64,000 nucleotides of DNA from the NCBI RefSeq assembly GCF_000022545.1, contig NC_012883.1, forward strand, positions 1,480,276 to 1,544,275. The letters are read 5' to 3'. Both the position numbers and the translations under genes were made by a program. The stretch is from Thermococcus sibiricus MM 739. GTDB lineage: Archaea > Methanobacteriota_B > Thermococci > Thermococcales > Thermococcaceae. Below, piece by piece: positions 1 through 8,205 of this stretch. Numbering within the stretch: the first letter of the stretch is position 1; the number at the start of each line of letters is the position of its first letter. The notes below the pieces were generated by a model that worked only from the letters and a program-made list of their open reading frames with translations, was not told the DNA's origin and did not search any database.

Positions 1-3
1 GCC

Positions 4-1617
4 TTGCCCATAATGGAGCTCTTTACTTGGTGGGATGCAAAACTCATAAAGAGTTGTGAATATATGTACAGGAGATTTTGGTCTCCTACTGGAAGAGCGT
101 GGACCGGAAAAATAGTTAATGGGTATGCCTATACTACTGTAATTCCACGTACTGACCCTGACGAGCTAAGAATTTCTGGAAAATACTTTATGAAAATATT
201 ACCAGTATATAGCGACATCTTCTTAGATCAATGGAAGAAGAGATATCTTCCCGAAATCAAAAAGAACCTAGAATTCATATTTAACTATCCTTATGAAGAG
301 GCCTCATTAGGAGAGATGATGTGGCTCTTAGAAGAAATGGTGGATATCTATGACAGACATTGGAAGCTTCACTGGATTCTAAACTTCGCTCAATTTGCAT
401 CGTTCCTGTTCTTCAAAGAAACAGTTCGCCAAATTCTTGGAGATGAAAAGTATAACACTCCTGAGGTTCAGGACTTAATTGCTAGGGTATTGGTCTCTAC
501 AGATGACGTTAACTGGGATTCTTTGAAGGTATTATATGATATTAAAGAAATGATTAAAGCCAACGCAACTGTAAGAGAACTATTTGAATCCGCAAAAACT
601 GATGAAGAAGTTTGGGAAGAACTACAAAAGCTAGAAGAAGGTAAAGAGATATACGAGAAGATAGTTCAATTCTTAAAAGAGTACGGAAGAAAATCACTGT
701 ATGTGTATGAGTATGACCTCCCAACCTGGGAAGAGTACCCAGCAACTGTTATTGCCCAACTAAGAACCTACCTTTCAATGGACTACGACTTCTACGCAGA
801 CAAAGAATGGATTGCCACAGACCAACAAGAGGCCATTGAAAAATTAATGGAAATGATACCAGAAGATAAGAAAGAAGTAGTAAAAGAGCAAATGGAGAGA
901 GCTATAAAAATGGCACCGTTAACACCCAACCACCACTTCTATATCGACCAACAAACAAATGCTGCTGCTAAATACGTACTTAGAGAACTAGGAAGGAAGT
1001 TCGTAAAAGAAGGATTGCTAGAAGAGCCCTATGATATACTCTATCTAAAGTATGATGAGATAAGAACCCTATTCGCAGATCCTGCAGAAATTGATGCCAA
1101 AGCCCTAGTAGAACAAAGAAAAGCCGAAAGAGAAAAAGCCAACAAGCTTGTCCCTGCTCCCTATGTGGGAACAATTACAGAATGGTCAATCAAAGACGAG
1201 CCATACAAGCAGGGCCTCTGGGGATGGAGCTTTGAGAAATTACAAGAAGAGAAAGAGGCATATGAAGCTGCAAAGACCGGTAAAGTCAAACTCATAAAAG
1301 GCCTTGCGGCTGGAGCACCAAAAGTCGTAGAGGGAGTTGTTAAGGTAGTAGAAGGACCGCATGAATTTGACAAAGTCGAAGAAGGAGATATTCTCGTCTG
1401 TGACATAACAAGCCCAGCATGGATTTCAGTATATCCAAAGGTAAAAGGAGTCATCACAAACAGTGGAGGACTTTCATCACACCCAGCAATAGTTTCAAGA
1501 GAATTCGGTATCCCATGTATAGTAGGCACCAGAATTGCCACCAAGATGCTCAAAGACGGCATGAAAGTGCGCTTGGATGGAGTAAAAGGTATAGCGACTA
1601 TTCTGGAAGATGAATGA
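4..1617 (+). CDS. PEP-utilising swivelling-domain protein (dikinase-like), possibly 5' partial
   Basis: Probably a subunit of a PEP-synthase-like phosphotransferase. The C-terminal ~100 residues are the mobile phosphohistidine domain, with the signature GGLSSHPAIVSREFGIPC at about residues 488-505; His493 is the expected phospho-carrier. The middle region (NHHFYIDQQ near residue 313) resembles the part that precedes this domain in rifampicin phosphotransferase and phenylphosphate synthase proteins. No ATP-grasp domain is visible, so a partner protein could supply it. The frame is still open at base 1. A TTG at 4 and an ATG at 13 are possible starts, but the true start may lie outside the window. 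The substrate cannot be told from the sequence. A T-rich stretch follows the stop. Confidence 0.75.
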   Translation: MPIMELFTWWDAKLIKSCEYMYRRFWSPTGRAWTGKIVNGYAYTTVIPRTDPDELRISGKYFMKILPVYSDIFLDQWKKRYLPEIKKNLEFIFNYPYEEASLGEMMWLLEEMVDIYDRHWKLHWILNFAQFASFLFFKETVRQILGDEKYNTPEVQDLIARVLVSTDDVNWDSLKVLYDIKEMIKANATVRELFESAKTDEEVWEELQKLEEGKEIYEKIVQFLKEYGRKSLYVYEYDLPTWEEYPATVIAQLRTYLSMDYDFYADKEWIATDQQEAIEKLMEMIPEDKKEVVKEQMERAIKMAPLTPNHHFYIDQQTNAAAKYVLRELGRKFVKEGLLEEPYDILYLKYDEIRTLFADPAEIDAKALVEQRKAEREKANKLVPAPYVGTITEWSIKDEPYKQGLWGWSFEKLQEEKEAYEAAKTGKVKLIKGLAAGAPKVVEGVVKVVEGPHEFDKVEEGDILVCDITSPAWISVYPKVKGVITNSGGLSSHPAIVSREFGIPCIVGTRIATKMLKDGMKVRLDGVKGIATILEDE

Positions 1618-1650
1618 TTTTTTAAATTTTAATTTTTATTTACTTTTACA
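1617..1650 (+). terminator. T-rich terminator after the PEP-utilising gene
   Basis: Directly after the stop codon there are several oligo-T runs (TTTTTTT, TTTT, TTTTT, TTTT) without a strong hairpin, the usual form of archaeal intrinsic termination. The next gene then has its own strong ribosome binding site. Confidence 0.45.
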
Positions 1651-1669
1651 GTTTTAGGAGGTTTCTAAA

Positions 1670-2092
1670 ATGTATGTCAAAAGAGACAAAGAGCATATAG
1701 TAGTAAAACTAGAAAAAAATGAAGATCTTGTAGAAAAACTGACCCAATTGGCACAAGAAGAAAACATAAAAGCGGGCATGATAGTTTCAGGCATTGGAAT
1801 GTTAAGAGATCCTGAGATAGGTTATTACACTGGCACAGGTTATGAACAAAAGAAACTTGAAGGGGTCTATGAACTCGTCTCAATAACCGGGTACCTCCAA
1901 GAGACTACCCCAAGAGTCCATATCCACATAAGCATTGCTGATAAAAACAATAAAGTATATGGAGGACACTTACTTAGTGGAAAATGCGACCCTTATGCAA
2001 TAATAGCAGTCATTTCCTATGAAAAATTAAGCTTCAAAAGAGTTTATGTAGAAAAAGCAAAGCGAATGGAAACTGAGGTATATGAGATCTAG
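1670..2092 (+). CDS. PPC/DUF296 domain protein
   Basis: A 140-residue single-domain protein of the PPC (PCC, DUF296) family, found as small trimeric proteins in archaea and bacteria and as the C-terminal part of plant AT-hook proteins. Visible family features are the N-terminal beta-strand set, the ASGIGMLRDPEIGYY-like turn (here VSGIGMLRDPEIGYY), a GYLQETTPRVHIHIS strand and the GGHL segment near residue 104. The histidines in VHIHIS and GGHL suit a metal site, as known for this family. A strong AGGAGG sits 7 bases before the ATG. It follows the PEP-utilising gene on the same strand. Its biochemical role is not settled. Confidence 0.8.
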   Translation: MYVKRDKEHIVVKLEKNEDLVEKLTQLAQEENIKAGMIVSGIGMLRDPEIGYYTGTGYEQKKLEGVYELVSITGYLQETTPRVHIHISIADKNNKVYGGHLLSGKCDPYAIIAVISYEKLSFKRVYVEKAKRMETEVYEI

Positions 2093-2212
2093 TTGAGACC
2101 TCATGTTGCAGTTATCAAAATTTTCCCTAAACCTACTGGTTCCTTCTTCTTAATTCTGTTTTTCTTTCAATGGAAAACTTAACAGTAATTTCCTCCAACT
2201 TTTTGTTCTTGC

Positions 2213-2521
2213 TCACTTAAATATCTCATCTCCGCTTTTTCCCTCAAGCCCTGGATGGATGTCAAACCTAACTACACCAACCGGAACTTTTCCTTCCACT
2301 GCTTCCACAATTTTTGCAACACCTTTATGACCAAAGCCACCACATAGTTCAATTGCTCCTATACCATCGTTTACAAGTTCCTTTGCGATTTTGCATGCCT
2401 CTTCATAGTCTTTAACTCCAACCACGTGAAGCTCCACAATTGGCGTTGAAATGATTGTCTTATGCTTTTCAGGCTCCGCTTCGGGAGCCACGAAAATAAA
2501 AGCGGCTTTAAGTTTCCCCAT
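2213..2521 (-). CDS. DUF6506 family protein
   Basis: A 102-residue protein that looks like the DUF6506 family: an N-terminal AAFIFVAPEA strand, a repeated beta-alpha pattern, and the GAIELCGGFGH segment near residue 61 followed by the VGVVRFDIHPGLEG end. One cysteine and two histidines in these conserved segments could bind a ligand. Function is unknown. It lies just downstream of the E1 beta gene on the same strand (35 bases), so it may be the last gene of the dehydrogenase transcription unit. A GGGGTTGAG ribosome binding site precedes the ATG. Confidence 0.7.
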   Translation of the reverse strand: MGKLKAAFIFVAPEAEPEKHKTIISTPIVELHVVGVKDYEEACKIAKELVNDGIGAIELCGGFGHKGVAKIVEAVEGKVPVGVVRFDIHPGLEGKSGDEIFK

Positions 2522-2556
2522 TATCTCAACCCCTTATATAAATATTAAAAAGAAGA

Positions 2557-3540
2557 TCAAAGGACTTCTCTGATAGCCGTTTCAATTTTCTCAGTACTCG
2601 GCACCCACTCCTTCTCCAAGGCAGGACTGAACGGGACAGGAGTTGATGGGGCCGTTACAAGTTTAACTGGAGCTTTTAGACTATCAAATGCCTTGCTAAC
2701 AGCCAGAGCCGCTATGTCGGTTGCAAAGCTGCACCTTGGGTATGCTTCATCAACAATAACAAGCCGTCCAGTTTTCTTTATGGAGTTTAGAATTGTCTCT
2801 TCATCTAGGGGAACAAGACTTCTTGGATCAATGACCTCAACGCTTATTCCTTCCTCTTCAAGTTTTTCCGCAACTTCTAGAGCTCTATAAACCATTAATG
2901 CTGTTGCTACAACTGTTACATCTTTTCCTTCTTTTTTGATGTCAGCCTCTCCGAGGGGAATTGAATAAGGCTCTTCTGGAACCGGACCTTTAACGCCGTA
3001 GAGCATCTTATGTTCAATAAAGACAACAGGATCGTCATCTTCAATTGAGGAGATTAAAAGCCCCTTTGCATCGTAAGGCGTGGAGGGATAGACCACCTTC
3101 AATCCCGGAACGTGAACAAAGAGAGCGTGGAGAGATTGTGAGTGCTGAGCAGCAGCAGAAGCCCCTGCTCCAGAAACGGTTCTAATAACTATCGGGATCT
3201 TGGCTTTCCCTCCAAACATGTACCTTATCTTTGCCGCTTGGTTATAAATCTGGTCATAAGCAACTCCAAGGAAGTCTATGAACATCAGTTCTACAACTGG
3301 CCTCAACAATCCCGAAGCAGCAGCTCCTACTCCGGTCCCTATAAATCCGCTCTCAGCAATAGGTGTGTCTTTTACCCTCTCCTCGCCGTATTTTTCTAAA
3401 AGACCCTTTGTAACACCAAATATTCCGCCATACTGTCCTACATCCTCACCCATGACAACAACTTTGGGGTCTTTGGACATCTCGTAATCCAATGCTTCAT
3501 TAAGGGCCTGTGCAAAGGTTATCTCTCTCACCACTGCCAT
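2557..3540 (-). CDS. 2-oxoacid (acetoin-type) dehydrogenase E1 component, beta subunit, copy 1
   Basis: The 327-residue beta subunit of a thiamine-diphosphate E1 decarboxylase. It has the transketolase pyrimidine domain (MGEDVGQYGGIFGVTKGL near residue 31, ESGFIGTGVGAAASGLRP-type segment) and the C-terminal transketolase domain (VEVIDPRSLVPLDEETI near residue 236). E59-like glutamate and histidines of the AAQHSQS segment are kept. The gene overlaps the upstream alpha subunit by 13 bases, so the two are translated together; GGGGGTG precedes the ATG. It should act in the cytoplasm, passing an acyl group to a lipoyl domain. A paralogue lies at 8206-9204. Confidence 0.92.
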   Translation of the reverse strand: MAVVREITFAQALNEALDYEMSKDPKVVVMGEDVGQYGGIFGVTKGLLEKYGEERVKDTPIAESGFIGTGVGAAASGLLRPVVELMFIDFLGVAYDQIYNQAAKIRYMFGGKAKIPIVIRTVSGAGASAAAQHSQSLHALFVHVPGLKVVYPSTPYDAKGLLISSIEDDDPVVFIEHKMLYGVKGPVPEEPYSIPLGEADIKKEGKDVTVVATALMVYRALEVAEKLEEEGISVEVIDPRSLVPLDEETILNSIKKTGRLVIVDEAYPRCSFATDIAALAVSKAFDSLKAPVKLVTAPSTPVPFSPALEKEWVPSTEKIETAIREVL

Positions 3541-4526
3541 ACTAACACCCCCTTGGTTGGGGTTGAGAATACATCTTCAAGAAGTTCCTCCGGCTTGGGC
3601 CATGGACTTTCCTCGGCAAACTTAATTGCCTCTTCGATTTCTTTCTTTACTTTTTCCCTGACAGCATCAAGTTCTTCTTTAGTTAAGAGGCCTTTCTCAA
3701 GGACTGTTTTCTCAAAAATGGTTATTGGGTCTTTGTTATTCTTCCACCATTCTATCTCCTCTTTTGACCTATATATCTGCGGGTCACCCTCAAAATGTCC
3801 TCTGTACCTATAAGTTTTTGCTTCTATTATTGTTGGCCCTTCTCCGTTTCTAGCTCTCTCTATTGCTTCTTTAGCCACTTCGTAAACCGCAAAGACATCC
3901 TGACCGTCTACACTAACTCCTGGAATTCCATATGCAACAGCCCTCTCAGCAACGCTTTTTATGGCCTGCTGCTTTGAATACGGAAGAGAGATCTGGTAGA
4001 GGTTGTTCTCACATACAAAAACTACTGGAAGTTTCCATATTGCGGCAAGGTTTATTGCCTCGTGGAAGTTCTGCTGATTAGATGCACCATCTCCAAAGAA
4101 TGCCACGGCAACGTTGTCCAAACCATTTAACTTTATCCCCAATGCTGCCCCAACTGCGTGGGGAATGCCTCCACCAACTATACCATTTGCTCCTAACTCA
4201 CCCACATCCAAATCCGCTATGTGCATTGAGCCGCCTTTTCCCTTACATATTCCAGTGGCCTTTCCAAAGAGTTCAGCCATTGATGCCTTAATGTTACCTC
4301 CTTTGGCAATAAAGTGACCATGTCCCCTGTGTGTACTCGTTATGAAGTCTTCCTTTCTTAGGTGGGCCATTACTCCCGTTGCAACAGCTTCCTCTCCAAT
4401 GTATAGGTGAACAAAGCCCGGTATTTTACCCTGAGCAAAGAGTTCTGCAACCCTTTCTTCATGTTCTCTAATCTTCACCATCGTTTCGTAAATCCACAAC
4501 AGCTTTTCTTTTGGTATTTCCAACAT
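3528..4526 (-). CDS. 2-oxoacid (acetoin-type) dehydrogenase E1 component, alpha subunit, copy 1
   Basis: The 332-residue alpha subunit that binds the thiamine diphosphate pyrophosphate and Mg. The TPP motif starts with GDGASN at residues 145-150 and ends with ENN about 25 residues later. The phosphate-binding RGHGH segment (67-71) and the YRYRGHFEGDP segment typical of acetoin/pyruvate E1 alpha chains are intact. I prefer the ATG at 4526 (product MLEIPKEK) with GAGGG before it over the ATG at 4532. The gene starts a leftward unit with E1 beta and faces the divergent lipoyl-E2 operon across a 180-base control region. Whether the substrate is acetoin, pyruvate or a branched 2-oxoacid cannot be read directly. 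Confidence 0.92.
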   Translation of the reverse strand: MLEIPKEKLLWIYETMVKIREHEERVAELFAQGKIPGFVHLYIGEEAVATGVMAHLRKEDFITSTHRGHGHFIAKGGNIKASMAELFGKATGICKGKGGSMHIADLDVGELGANGIVGGGIPHAVGAALGIKLNGLDNVAVAFFGDGASNQQNFHEAINLAAIWKLPVVFVCENNLYQISLPYSKQQAIKSVAERAVAYGIPGVSVDGQDVFAVYEVAKEAIERARNGEGPTIIEAKTYRYRGHFEGDPQIYRSKEEIEWWKNNKDPITIFEKTVLEKGLLTKEELDAVREKVKKEIEEAIKFAEESPWPKPEELLEDVFSTPTKGVLVWQW

Positions 4527-4612
4527 ATTCATCCCTCAGCTTCAGTTTATATTCGAAAGAACTTATTTGAAAAGTGACGGAGTAATGATTTCACTAACAA
4601 AAAAGCCTAAAT

Positions 4613-4648
4613 TAGACATTGTGTTTTTTGTGTCTAAAGTATATATAA
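4613..4648 (+). promoter_or_regulatory. Inverted repeat and TATA box before the lipoyl-E2 operon
   Basis: TAGACA (4613-4618) and TGTCTA (4631-4636) form an inverted repeat with a 12-base spacer. It ends just before an AAAGTATATATAA stretch that is a good BRE/TATA element for the rightward operon starting at 4711. The placement suits a regulator of the divergent dehydrogenase genes. Confidence 0.5.
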
Positions 4649-4710
4649 TTTTCTATTTATGTTCCCAAAACTTTATTAAGGTCGAGTAAAAAGATAATAT
4701 GGTGATATTT

Positions 4711-4959
4711 ATGTCAAGAATAAATGTTATTATGCCAAAATTGGGTATGACCATGAAAAAAGGCACTATTGTAGAGTGGAAGAAAAAGAGGGGAGAGAGA
4801 GTGGAGAAAGAGGAAGTTGTTGCTATAGTTGAATCTGAGAAATTAACTGGAGAGGTCAAAGCCCCAACCTCAGGAATTCTAGTGGAGATACTTCATGATG
4901 TAGGAGACGAAGTTCCCGTGGGAGAAGTGATAGGAGTAATAGAAAGCGAGGAGAGCTGA
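4711..4959 (+). CDS. Free-standing lipoyl-domain protein, copy 1
   Basis: An 82-residue protein consisting of one biotinyl/lipoyl domain. The barrel-half pattern PKLGMTMKKGTIVEW is followed by the hairpin VESEKLTGEV, where Lys44 is the predicted lipoylation site, and then by the symmetrical GILVEILHDVGDEVPVGEVIG half. In most organisms this domain is the N-terminus of E2; here it ends at 4959 and E2 starts at 4961, with overlapping start/stop spacing that implies coupled translation. GGTGAT before the ATG at 4711 argues for that start rather than 4699. A lipoate ligase gene (7123-7908) is nearby to modify it. Confidence 0.88.
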   Translation: MSRINVIMPKLGMTMKKGTIVEWKKKRGERVEKEEVVAIVESEKLTGEVKAPTSGILVEILHDVGDEVPVGEVIGVIESEES

Positions 4960-4960
4960 A

Positions 4961-5779
4961 ATGGTAAGTGAAGAAATCAGAATGATAGCCGAGCAGTATG
5001 ATATTAACCTTTCAAAGATAAAAGGCTCAGGAGTTAATGGGGAAGTTACACTTGAAGACCTTGAAAAATACATACGAGAGCATTTCTTCCCAAAAGTAAG
5101 AGAAGAGAGGAAAGTTTTTGGAATTAGAAAAGTTATAGCAGATAGGCTTTCAAAGAGCTACAGGGAAGCTGTCCATGTAACCCTCAATATGGAAACAGAG
5201 ATTGACAACCTCATTCAAATGAGAAAAAAGCTCACTGAAAAACTTGGAGAAAAGCCCTCATACACAGTTCTGATGTTGAAGTGCATTGCAAAGGCTATTA
5301 GAGAGTTCATAGAGATCAATGCAACAATGGAAAAGGAAAAGATAGTAATCTACGATAATGTAAATATAAACGTGGCCGTAGACAGCCCAATAGGCTTGAT
5401 AACCCCCGTAATTAGGAATGTTGATAAAAAGAACCTTAAGGAGCTTTTAAAAGACTATGCAGATATAGTTGAGAGGGCAAAGAAGGGTTCACTTAAAGAA
5501 AAGGATTTTGTAGGAGGCACTTTCACGATTACAAATCTCGGAATGTTCGGTGTGGATTCCTTCACCCCAATAATAAATCCTCCCCAAATCGCGATTTTAG
5601 GTTTGAATAGAATAACACAAAAGCCGGTCATAAAGAATGGGGAGACAAAAGTTGCCAGTGTAATGGTGCTCTCCCTAACCTTTGACCACAGGGCAATAGA
5701 TGGGGCTCCGGCTGCAAGGTTCTTGGAGAGGGTTAAATACTACCTAGAACATCCAGAGAAGGTGTTTGAAGTTGAGTGA
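4961..5779 (+). CDS. Dihydrolipoamide acyltransferase (E2) core without lipoyl domain
   Basis: A 272-residue E2 protein. Residues ~1-40 form a peripheral-subunit-binding domain (KIKGSGVNGEVTLEDLEKYI), which docks E1 or E3. The rest is the chloramphenicol-acetyltransferase-like catalytic domain ending in DHRAIDG at residues 242-248, with the catalytic His and Asp. The mobile lipoyl arm is absent and is encoded separately just upstream. Complete E2 proteins are usually 400 or more residues. This is the only E2 in the window, although two E1 pairs and two lipoyl proteins are present, so one core may serve both. Confidence 0.9.
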   Translation: MVSEEIRMIAEQYDINLSKIKGSGVNGEVTLEDLEKYIREHFFPKVREERKVFGIRKVIADRLSKSYREAVHVTLNMETEIDNLIQMRKKLTEKLGEKPSYTVLMLKCIAKAIREFIEINATMEKEKIVIYDNVNINVAVDSPIGLITPVIRNVDKKNLKELLKDYADIVERAKKGSLKEKDFVGGTFTITNLGMFGVDSFTPIINPPQIAILGLNRITQKPVIKNGETKVASVMVLSLTFDHRAIDGAPAARFLERVKYYLEHPEKVFEVE

Positions 5780-6140
5780 ATGGGGAAGATATGTTATCGA
5801 GATAGGAATGGGTGTAGACCAGCATGGACAAGACCCTACTAAAGCAGCAATAAAAGCCGTAAAAGATGCAATAACAAGGATCTGTGCAGTTGGACTTCTT
5901 GAGCTTTTTGAGCTTGAATTTGAGAAAGACATGAAGGTAGAAGTCATCATAGGAGTACCTTATCCCCAAAAGGTTGACGTAGAGAAAGTTAAGGAAGCTA
6001 TTCCTTTGCCGTGTAAGAAGGTTATTAAAGTTGTTGAAGGAGGATTAAAAGGTCCTGGAATAGCTCTTAAAGAGTTTGGAGATAAAACAAACGAAATATT
6101 AATAGCCATAGCATTCATTACCATCTATGTGAGGAGATGA
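5772..6140 (+). CDS. Lin0512 family protein
   Basis: A protein of about 122 residues matching the Lin0512 family: an N-terminal IEIGMGVDQHGQDPTKAA segment and a C-terminal AIAFITIYVR strand. The family has no established function. The start is probably the TTG at 5772, because GGTG lies 8 bases upstream and the product then begins as in relatives; this overlaps the E2 stop by 8 bases. Sitting between E2 and the AcoX-like gene in a tight operon, it probably helps the same dehydrogenase pathway. That is inference from position only. Confidence 0.75.
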   Translation: MSEWGRYVIEIGMGVDQHGQDPTKAAIKAVKDAITRICAVGLLELFELEFEKDMKVEVIIGVPYPQKVDVEKVKEAIPLPCKKVIKVVEGGLKGPGIALKEFGDKTNEILIAIAFITIYVRR

Positions 6141-6145
6141 GGATA

Positions 6146-7126
6146 ATGGGAAAAATCACCGTGGGAATAATAGCAAACCCTGAATCAGGGAGGGATATAA
6201 GGCGTTTAATCGCTCATGCAAGTGTCTTTGATAACATGGAGAAGGTCAACATAGTTAAGAGACTCCTACTCATAATGCAGGAATTAGGAGTAGAAAAAGT
6301 TCTAGCAATGCCCGAAACATTTGGAATAGTGCCCGCTGCACTTCATGCAATCGGAGAGCATGTAGTTATGGAGGTTGAGATGCTCCCAATCAAAGTCTTT
6401 GGAGATTGGAGAGATACACTAAAGGCAACTGAACTAATGAAAGACAAAGTAAACGTAATAATCGTCATTGGAGGGGACGGTACTAATAGAGTTGTAGCAA
6501 AGGCCTCTGGAGATATTCCCATAATGCCTATCTCTACAGGCACTAACAATGTCTTTCCCTACATGATAGAGGCCACTATAGCCGGAGCTACTGTCTCGGC
6601 AATAGCCACCGGTATGGTTAAGCCTGAGGAAGGAACCTATAAAACAAAAAGAATTGAACTTTATGAGGATGGTAGACTTAAGGACATTGCCCTTATAGAC
6701 GCAGCTGCAACACTCCACTCTTTCAAAGGATCCAAAGCCGTGTGGAAGCCAGAATATTTGAGAGAGATAGTAGCAAGTGTTTCCTCACCTTATAATATCG
6801 GTCTGAGCTCAATCCCTGGAATCTTGAAAGAGATAACCGAACAGGATGATTTAGGAATATATGTAGAGCTTGGAGGAGAAAGAGGGATAAAAGCTCCCAT
6901 AGCTCCCGGAGTATTCCGGGCAATAAAAGTCAAAGAAACAAAAATCCTAGAGCTGAACGAGGAAGTGGAGCTAAAAACCTCACCTTCTCTTCTGGCCCTT
7001 GATGGAGAAAGAGAAACCGAAATGAAAGGGAGAATTACAGCAAAGATAACAAGAAATGGCCCAAGAGTTATAGACTATAAAAAGACTTTAAAACTAGCGG
7101 CTGAGAGAGGTTTCTTCGATGGTTAG
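6146..7126 (+). CDS. acoX: AcoX-like ATP-NAD kinase-fold protein
   Basis: About 326 residues with the diacylglycerol/NAD-kinase fold: an N-terminal NPESGRDIRRLIAHAS segment, the nucleotide-binding VIGGDGTNRVVAKASGDIP near residues 108-126 and PISTGTNNVFP after it. This arrangement is that of AcoX, a protein of unknown activity found in bacterial acetoin dehydrogenase operons. It is the last rightward gene of the E2 operon and meets the lipoate ligase tail to tail (4-base overlap). An ATG at 6137 overlapping the previous stop is also possible; GAGGAG spacing favours 6146. Confidence 0.8.
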   Translation: MGKITVGIIANPESGRDIRRLIAHASVFDNMEKVNIVKRLLLIMQELGVEKVLAMPETFGIVPAALHAIGEHVVMEVEMLPIKVFGDWRDTLKATELMKDKVNVIIVIGGDGTNRVVAKASGDIPIMPISTGTNNVFPYMIEATIAGATVSAIATGMVKPEEGTYKTKRIELYEDGRLKDIALIDAAATLHSFKGSKAVWKPEYLREIVASVSSPYNIGLSSIPGILKEITEQDDLGIYVELGGERGIKAPIAPGVFRAIKVKETKILELNEEVELKTSPSLLALDGERETEMKGRITAKITRNGPRVIDYKKTLKLAAERGFFDG

Positions 7127-7908
7127 CTAAGTATTTCCTTTATTTTTTTGTTTATTTCGGTCTCATTTTTTATTGAACCCTCAAAGTTCCACTCGTCTTT
7201 AGAGTACTTCTCCTTGTACAAAATTTCCGTTATTTTACTCTCTTCTTCCGCAGGTTCTTCAAAAGTCAGAGGGGCTGAGAAAACCCTCGAATATCCCCAT
7301 ATCAATGCTTCAACAATGTGATCCATGGAAACATTTTTTATAAAGCTAGTAAGATTTGCCACTCTGTATTTAACCGGATCAAATCTATGGGCCTTTGGAA
7401 TCTTCAAAAGGGAATAAAGCATTTGCAAGTCGGAATCTACCAAAATGGAACCATGTAAAAAAAGAACCTCCCACCTCAACCCTGCTGCAGTGCCAGAAAC
7501 TTTTCTTTCATTAACAACAATATCATTAGTGTTTTTTAAATATGGCCTCAGGCCAAGTTTCTTTAGAGCAAGTAAGGTCCCTTTTAGAAGATGAGCATAA
7601 AGATAGTCTAGTGGATACCTTACGTCCCTTTTAATGATAAGAGAATAATTTACACATCCCTCATCATGATAAACTGTCCCTCCTCCAGTAAATCGTCTTA
7701 TTATGGGAAATCGAAACTTATTAGCATTTTCTAGGTTAATATCTTCTTCGACTTTCACAAATCGCCCCAAAATCAAGGAGTTTTTATTTTTCCATATCCT
7801 CAGTGTGTCACTAATAGCATCAACACCCCTAACTCTTGCAAGAGCTTCTTCAAAAGCTATGTTCAAATAAGGGTCAGGATACTCAGTAAACAAAACCCTC
7901 AAACTCAT
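7123..7908 (-). CDS. lplA: Lipoate-protein ligase A family
   Basis: A 261-residue lipoate/octanoate ligase of the BPL/LplA fold. The signature RRFTGGGTVYHDEGC near residues 71-85 and the lysine of NERKVSGTAAG near residue 130 are the lipoyl-AMP binding elements. A short C-terminal tail (KITEILYKEKYSKDEWNFEGS) resembles the accessory element that in some archaea is a separate LplB protein. It should attach lipoate to the two small lipoyl-domain proteins encoded on either side. It has no clear ribosome binding site and reads leftward toward AcoX. Confidence 0.9.
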   Translation of the reverse strand: MSLRVLFTEYPDPYLNIAFEEALARVRGVDAISDTLRIWKNKNSLILGRFVKVEEDINLENANKFRFPIIRRFTGGGTVYHDEGCVNYSLIIKRDVRYPLDYLYAHLLKGTLLALKKLGLRPYLKNTNDIVVNERKVSGTAAGLRWEVLFLHGSILVDSDLQMLYSLLKIPKAHRFDPVKYRVANLTSFIKNVSMDHIVEALIWGYSRVFSAPLTFEEPAEEESKITEILYKEKYSKDEWNFEGSIKNETEINKKIKEILS

Positions 7909-7948
7909 GATAAAAATTAAGAAAAAGAATAATTAAAAGTTTCGAAAA

Positions 7949-8185
7949 CTAGGCTGTTTCTACAACAGCTATTACATCTCCCTGAGACACTTCACCATTT
8001 TCAGGCACTAATATCTTGAGCTTGCCACTTGCTTGAGCTTTTATAATCACTGTAACTTTTTCTATCATAACCTCGGCTATTTCTTCGCCTTCTTTTACGA
8101 CATCTCCATCCTTCTTATACCACTGGTTTACTACACCTTTTTTATCCTCTTGACTAATTGTTGGAACCTTGACTTCAATTTCCAT
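7949..8185 (-). CDS. Free-standing lipoyl-domain protein, copy 2
   Basis: A 78-residue single lipoyl domain: KVPTISQEDKKGVVNQW, then the hairpin VMIEKVTVII with Lys43 as the predicted lipoylation site, then the mirror-image GKLKILVPENGEVSQGDVIAV half. It follows the second E1 beta gene by 20 bases, with GGAGGAGAG before its ATG, so it is the third gene of the second E1 operon. It differs clearly from the first lipoyl protein (ESEKLTGE versus MIEKVTV), which suggests each E1 pair has its own carrier. No E2 follows it. Confidence 0.87.
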   Translation of the reverse strand: MEIEVKVPTISQEDKKGVVNQWYKKDGDVVKEGEEIAEVMIEKVTVIIKAQASGKLKILVPENGEVSQGDVIAVVETA

Positions 8186-8205
8186 TCTCTCTCCTCCATG
8201 TTAAG

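Noticed and set aside
1161-1562. 133-residue minus-strand frame
   Set aside because: It is the antisense shadow of the PEP-utilising gene, with no start signal or family features; many similar shadows elsewhere were also dropped.
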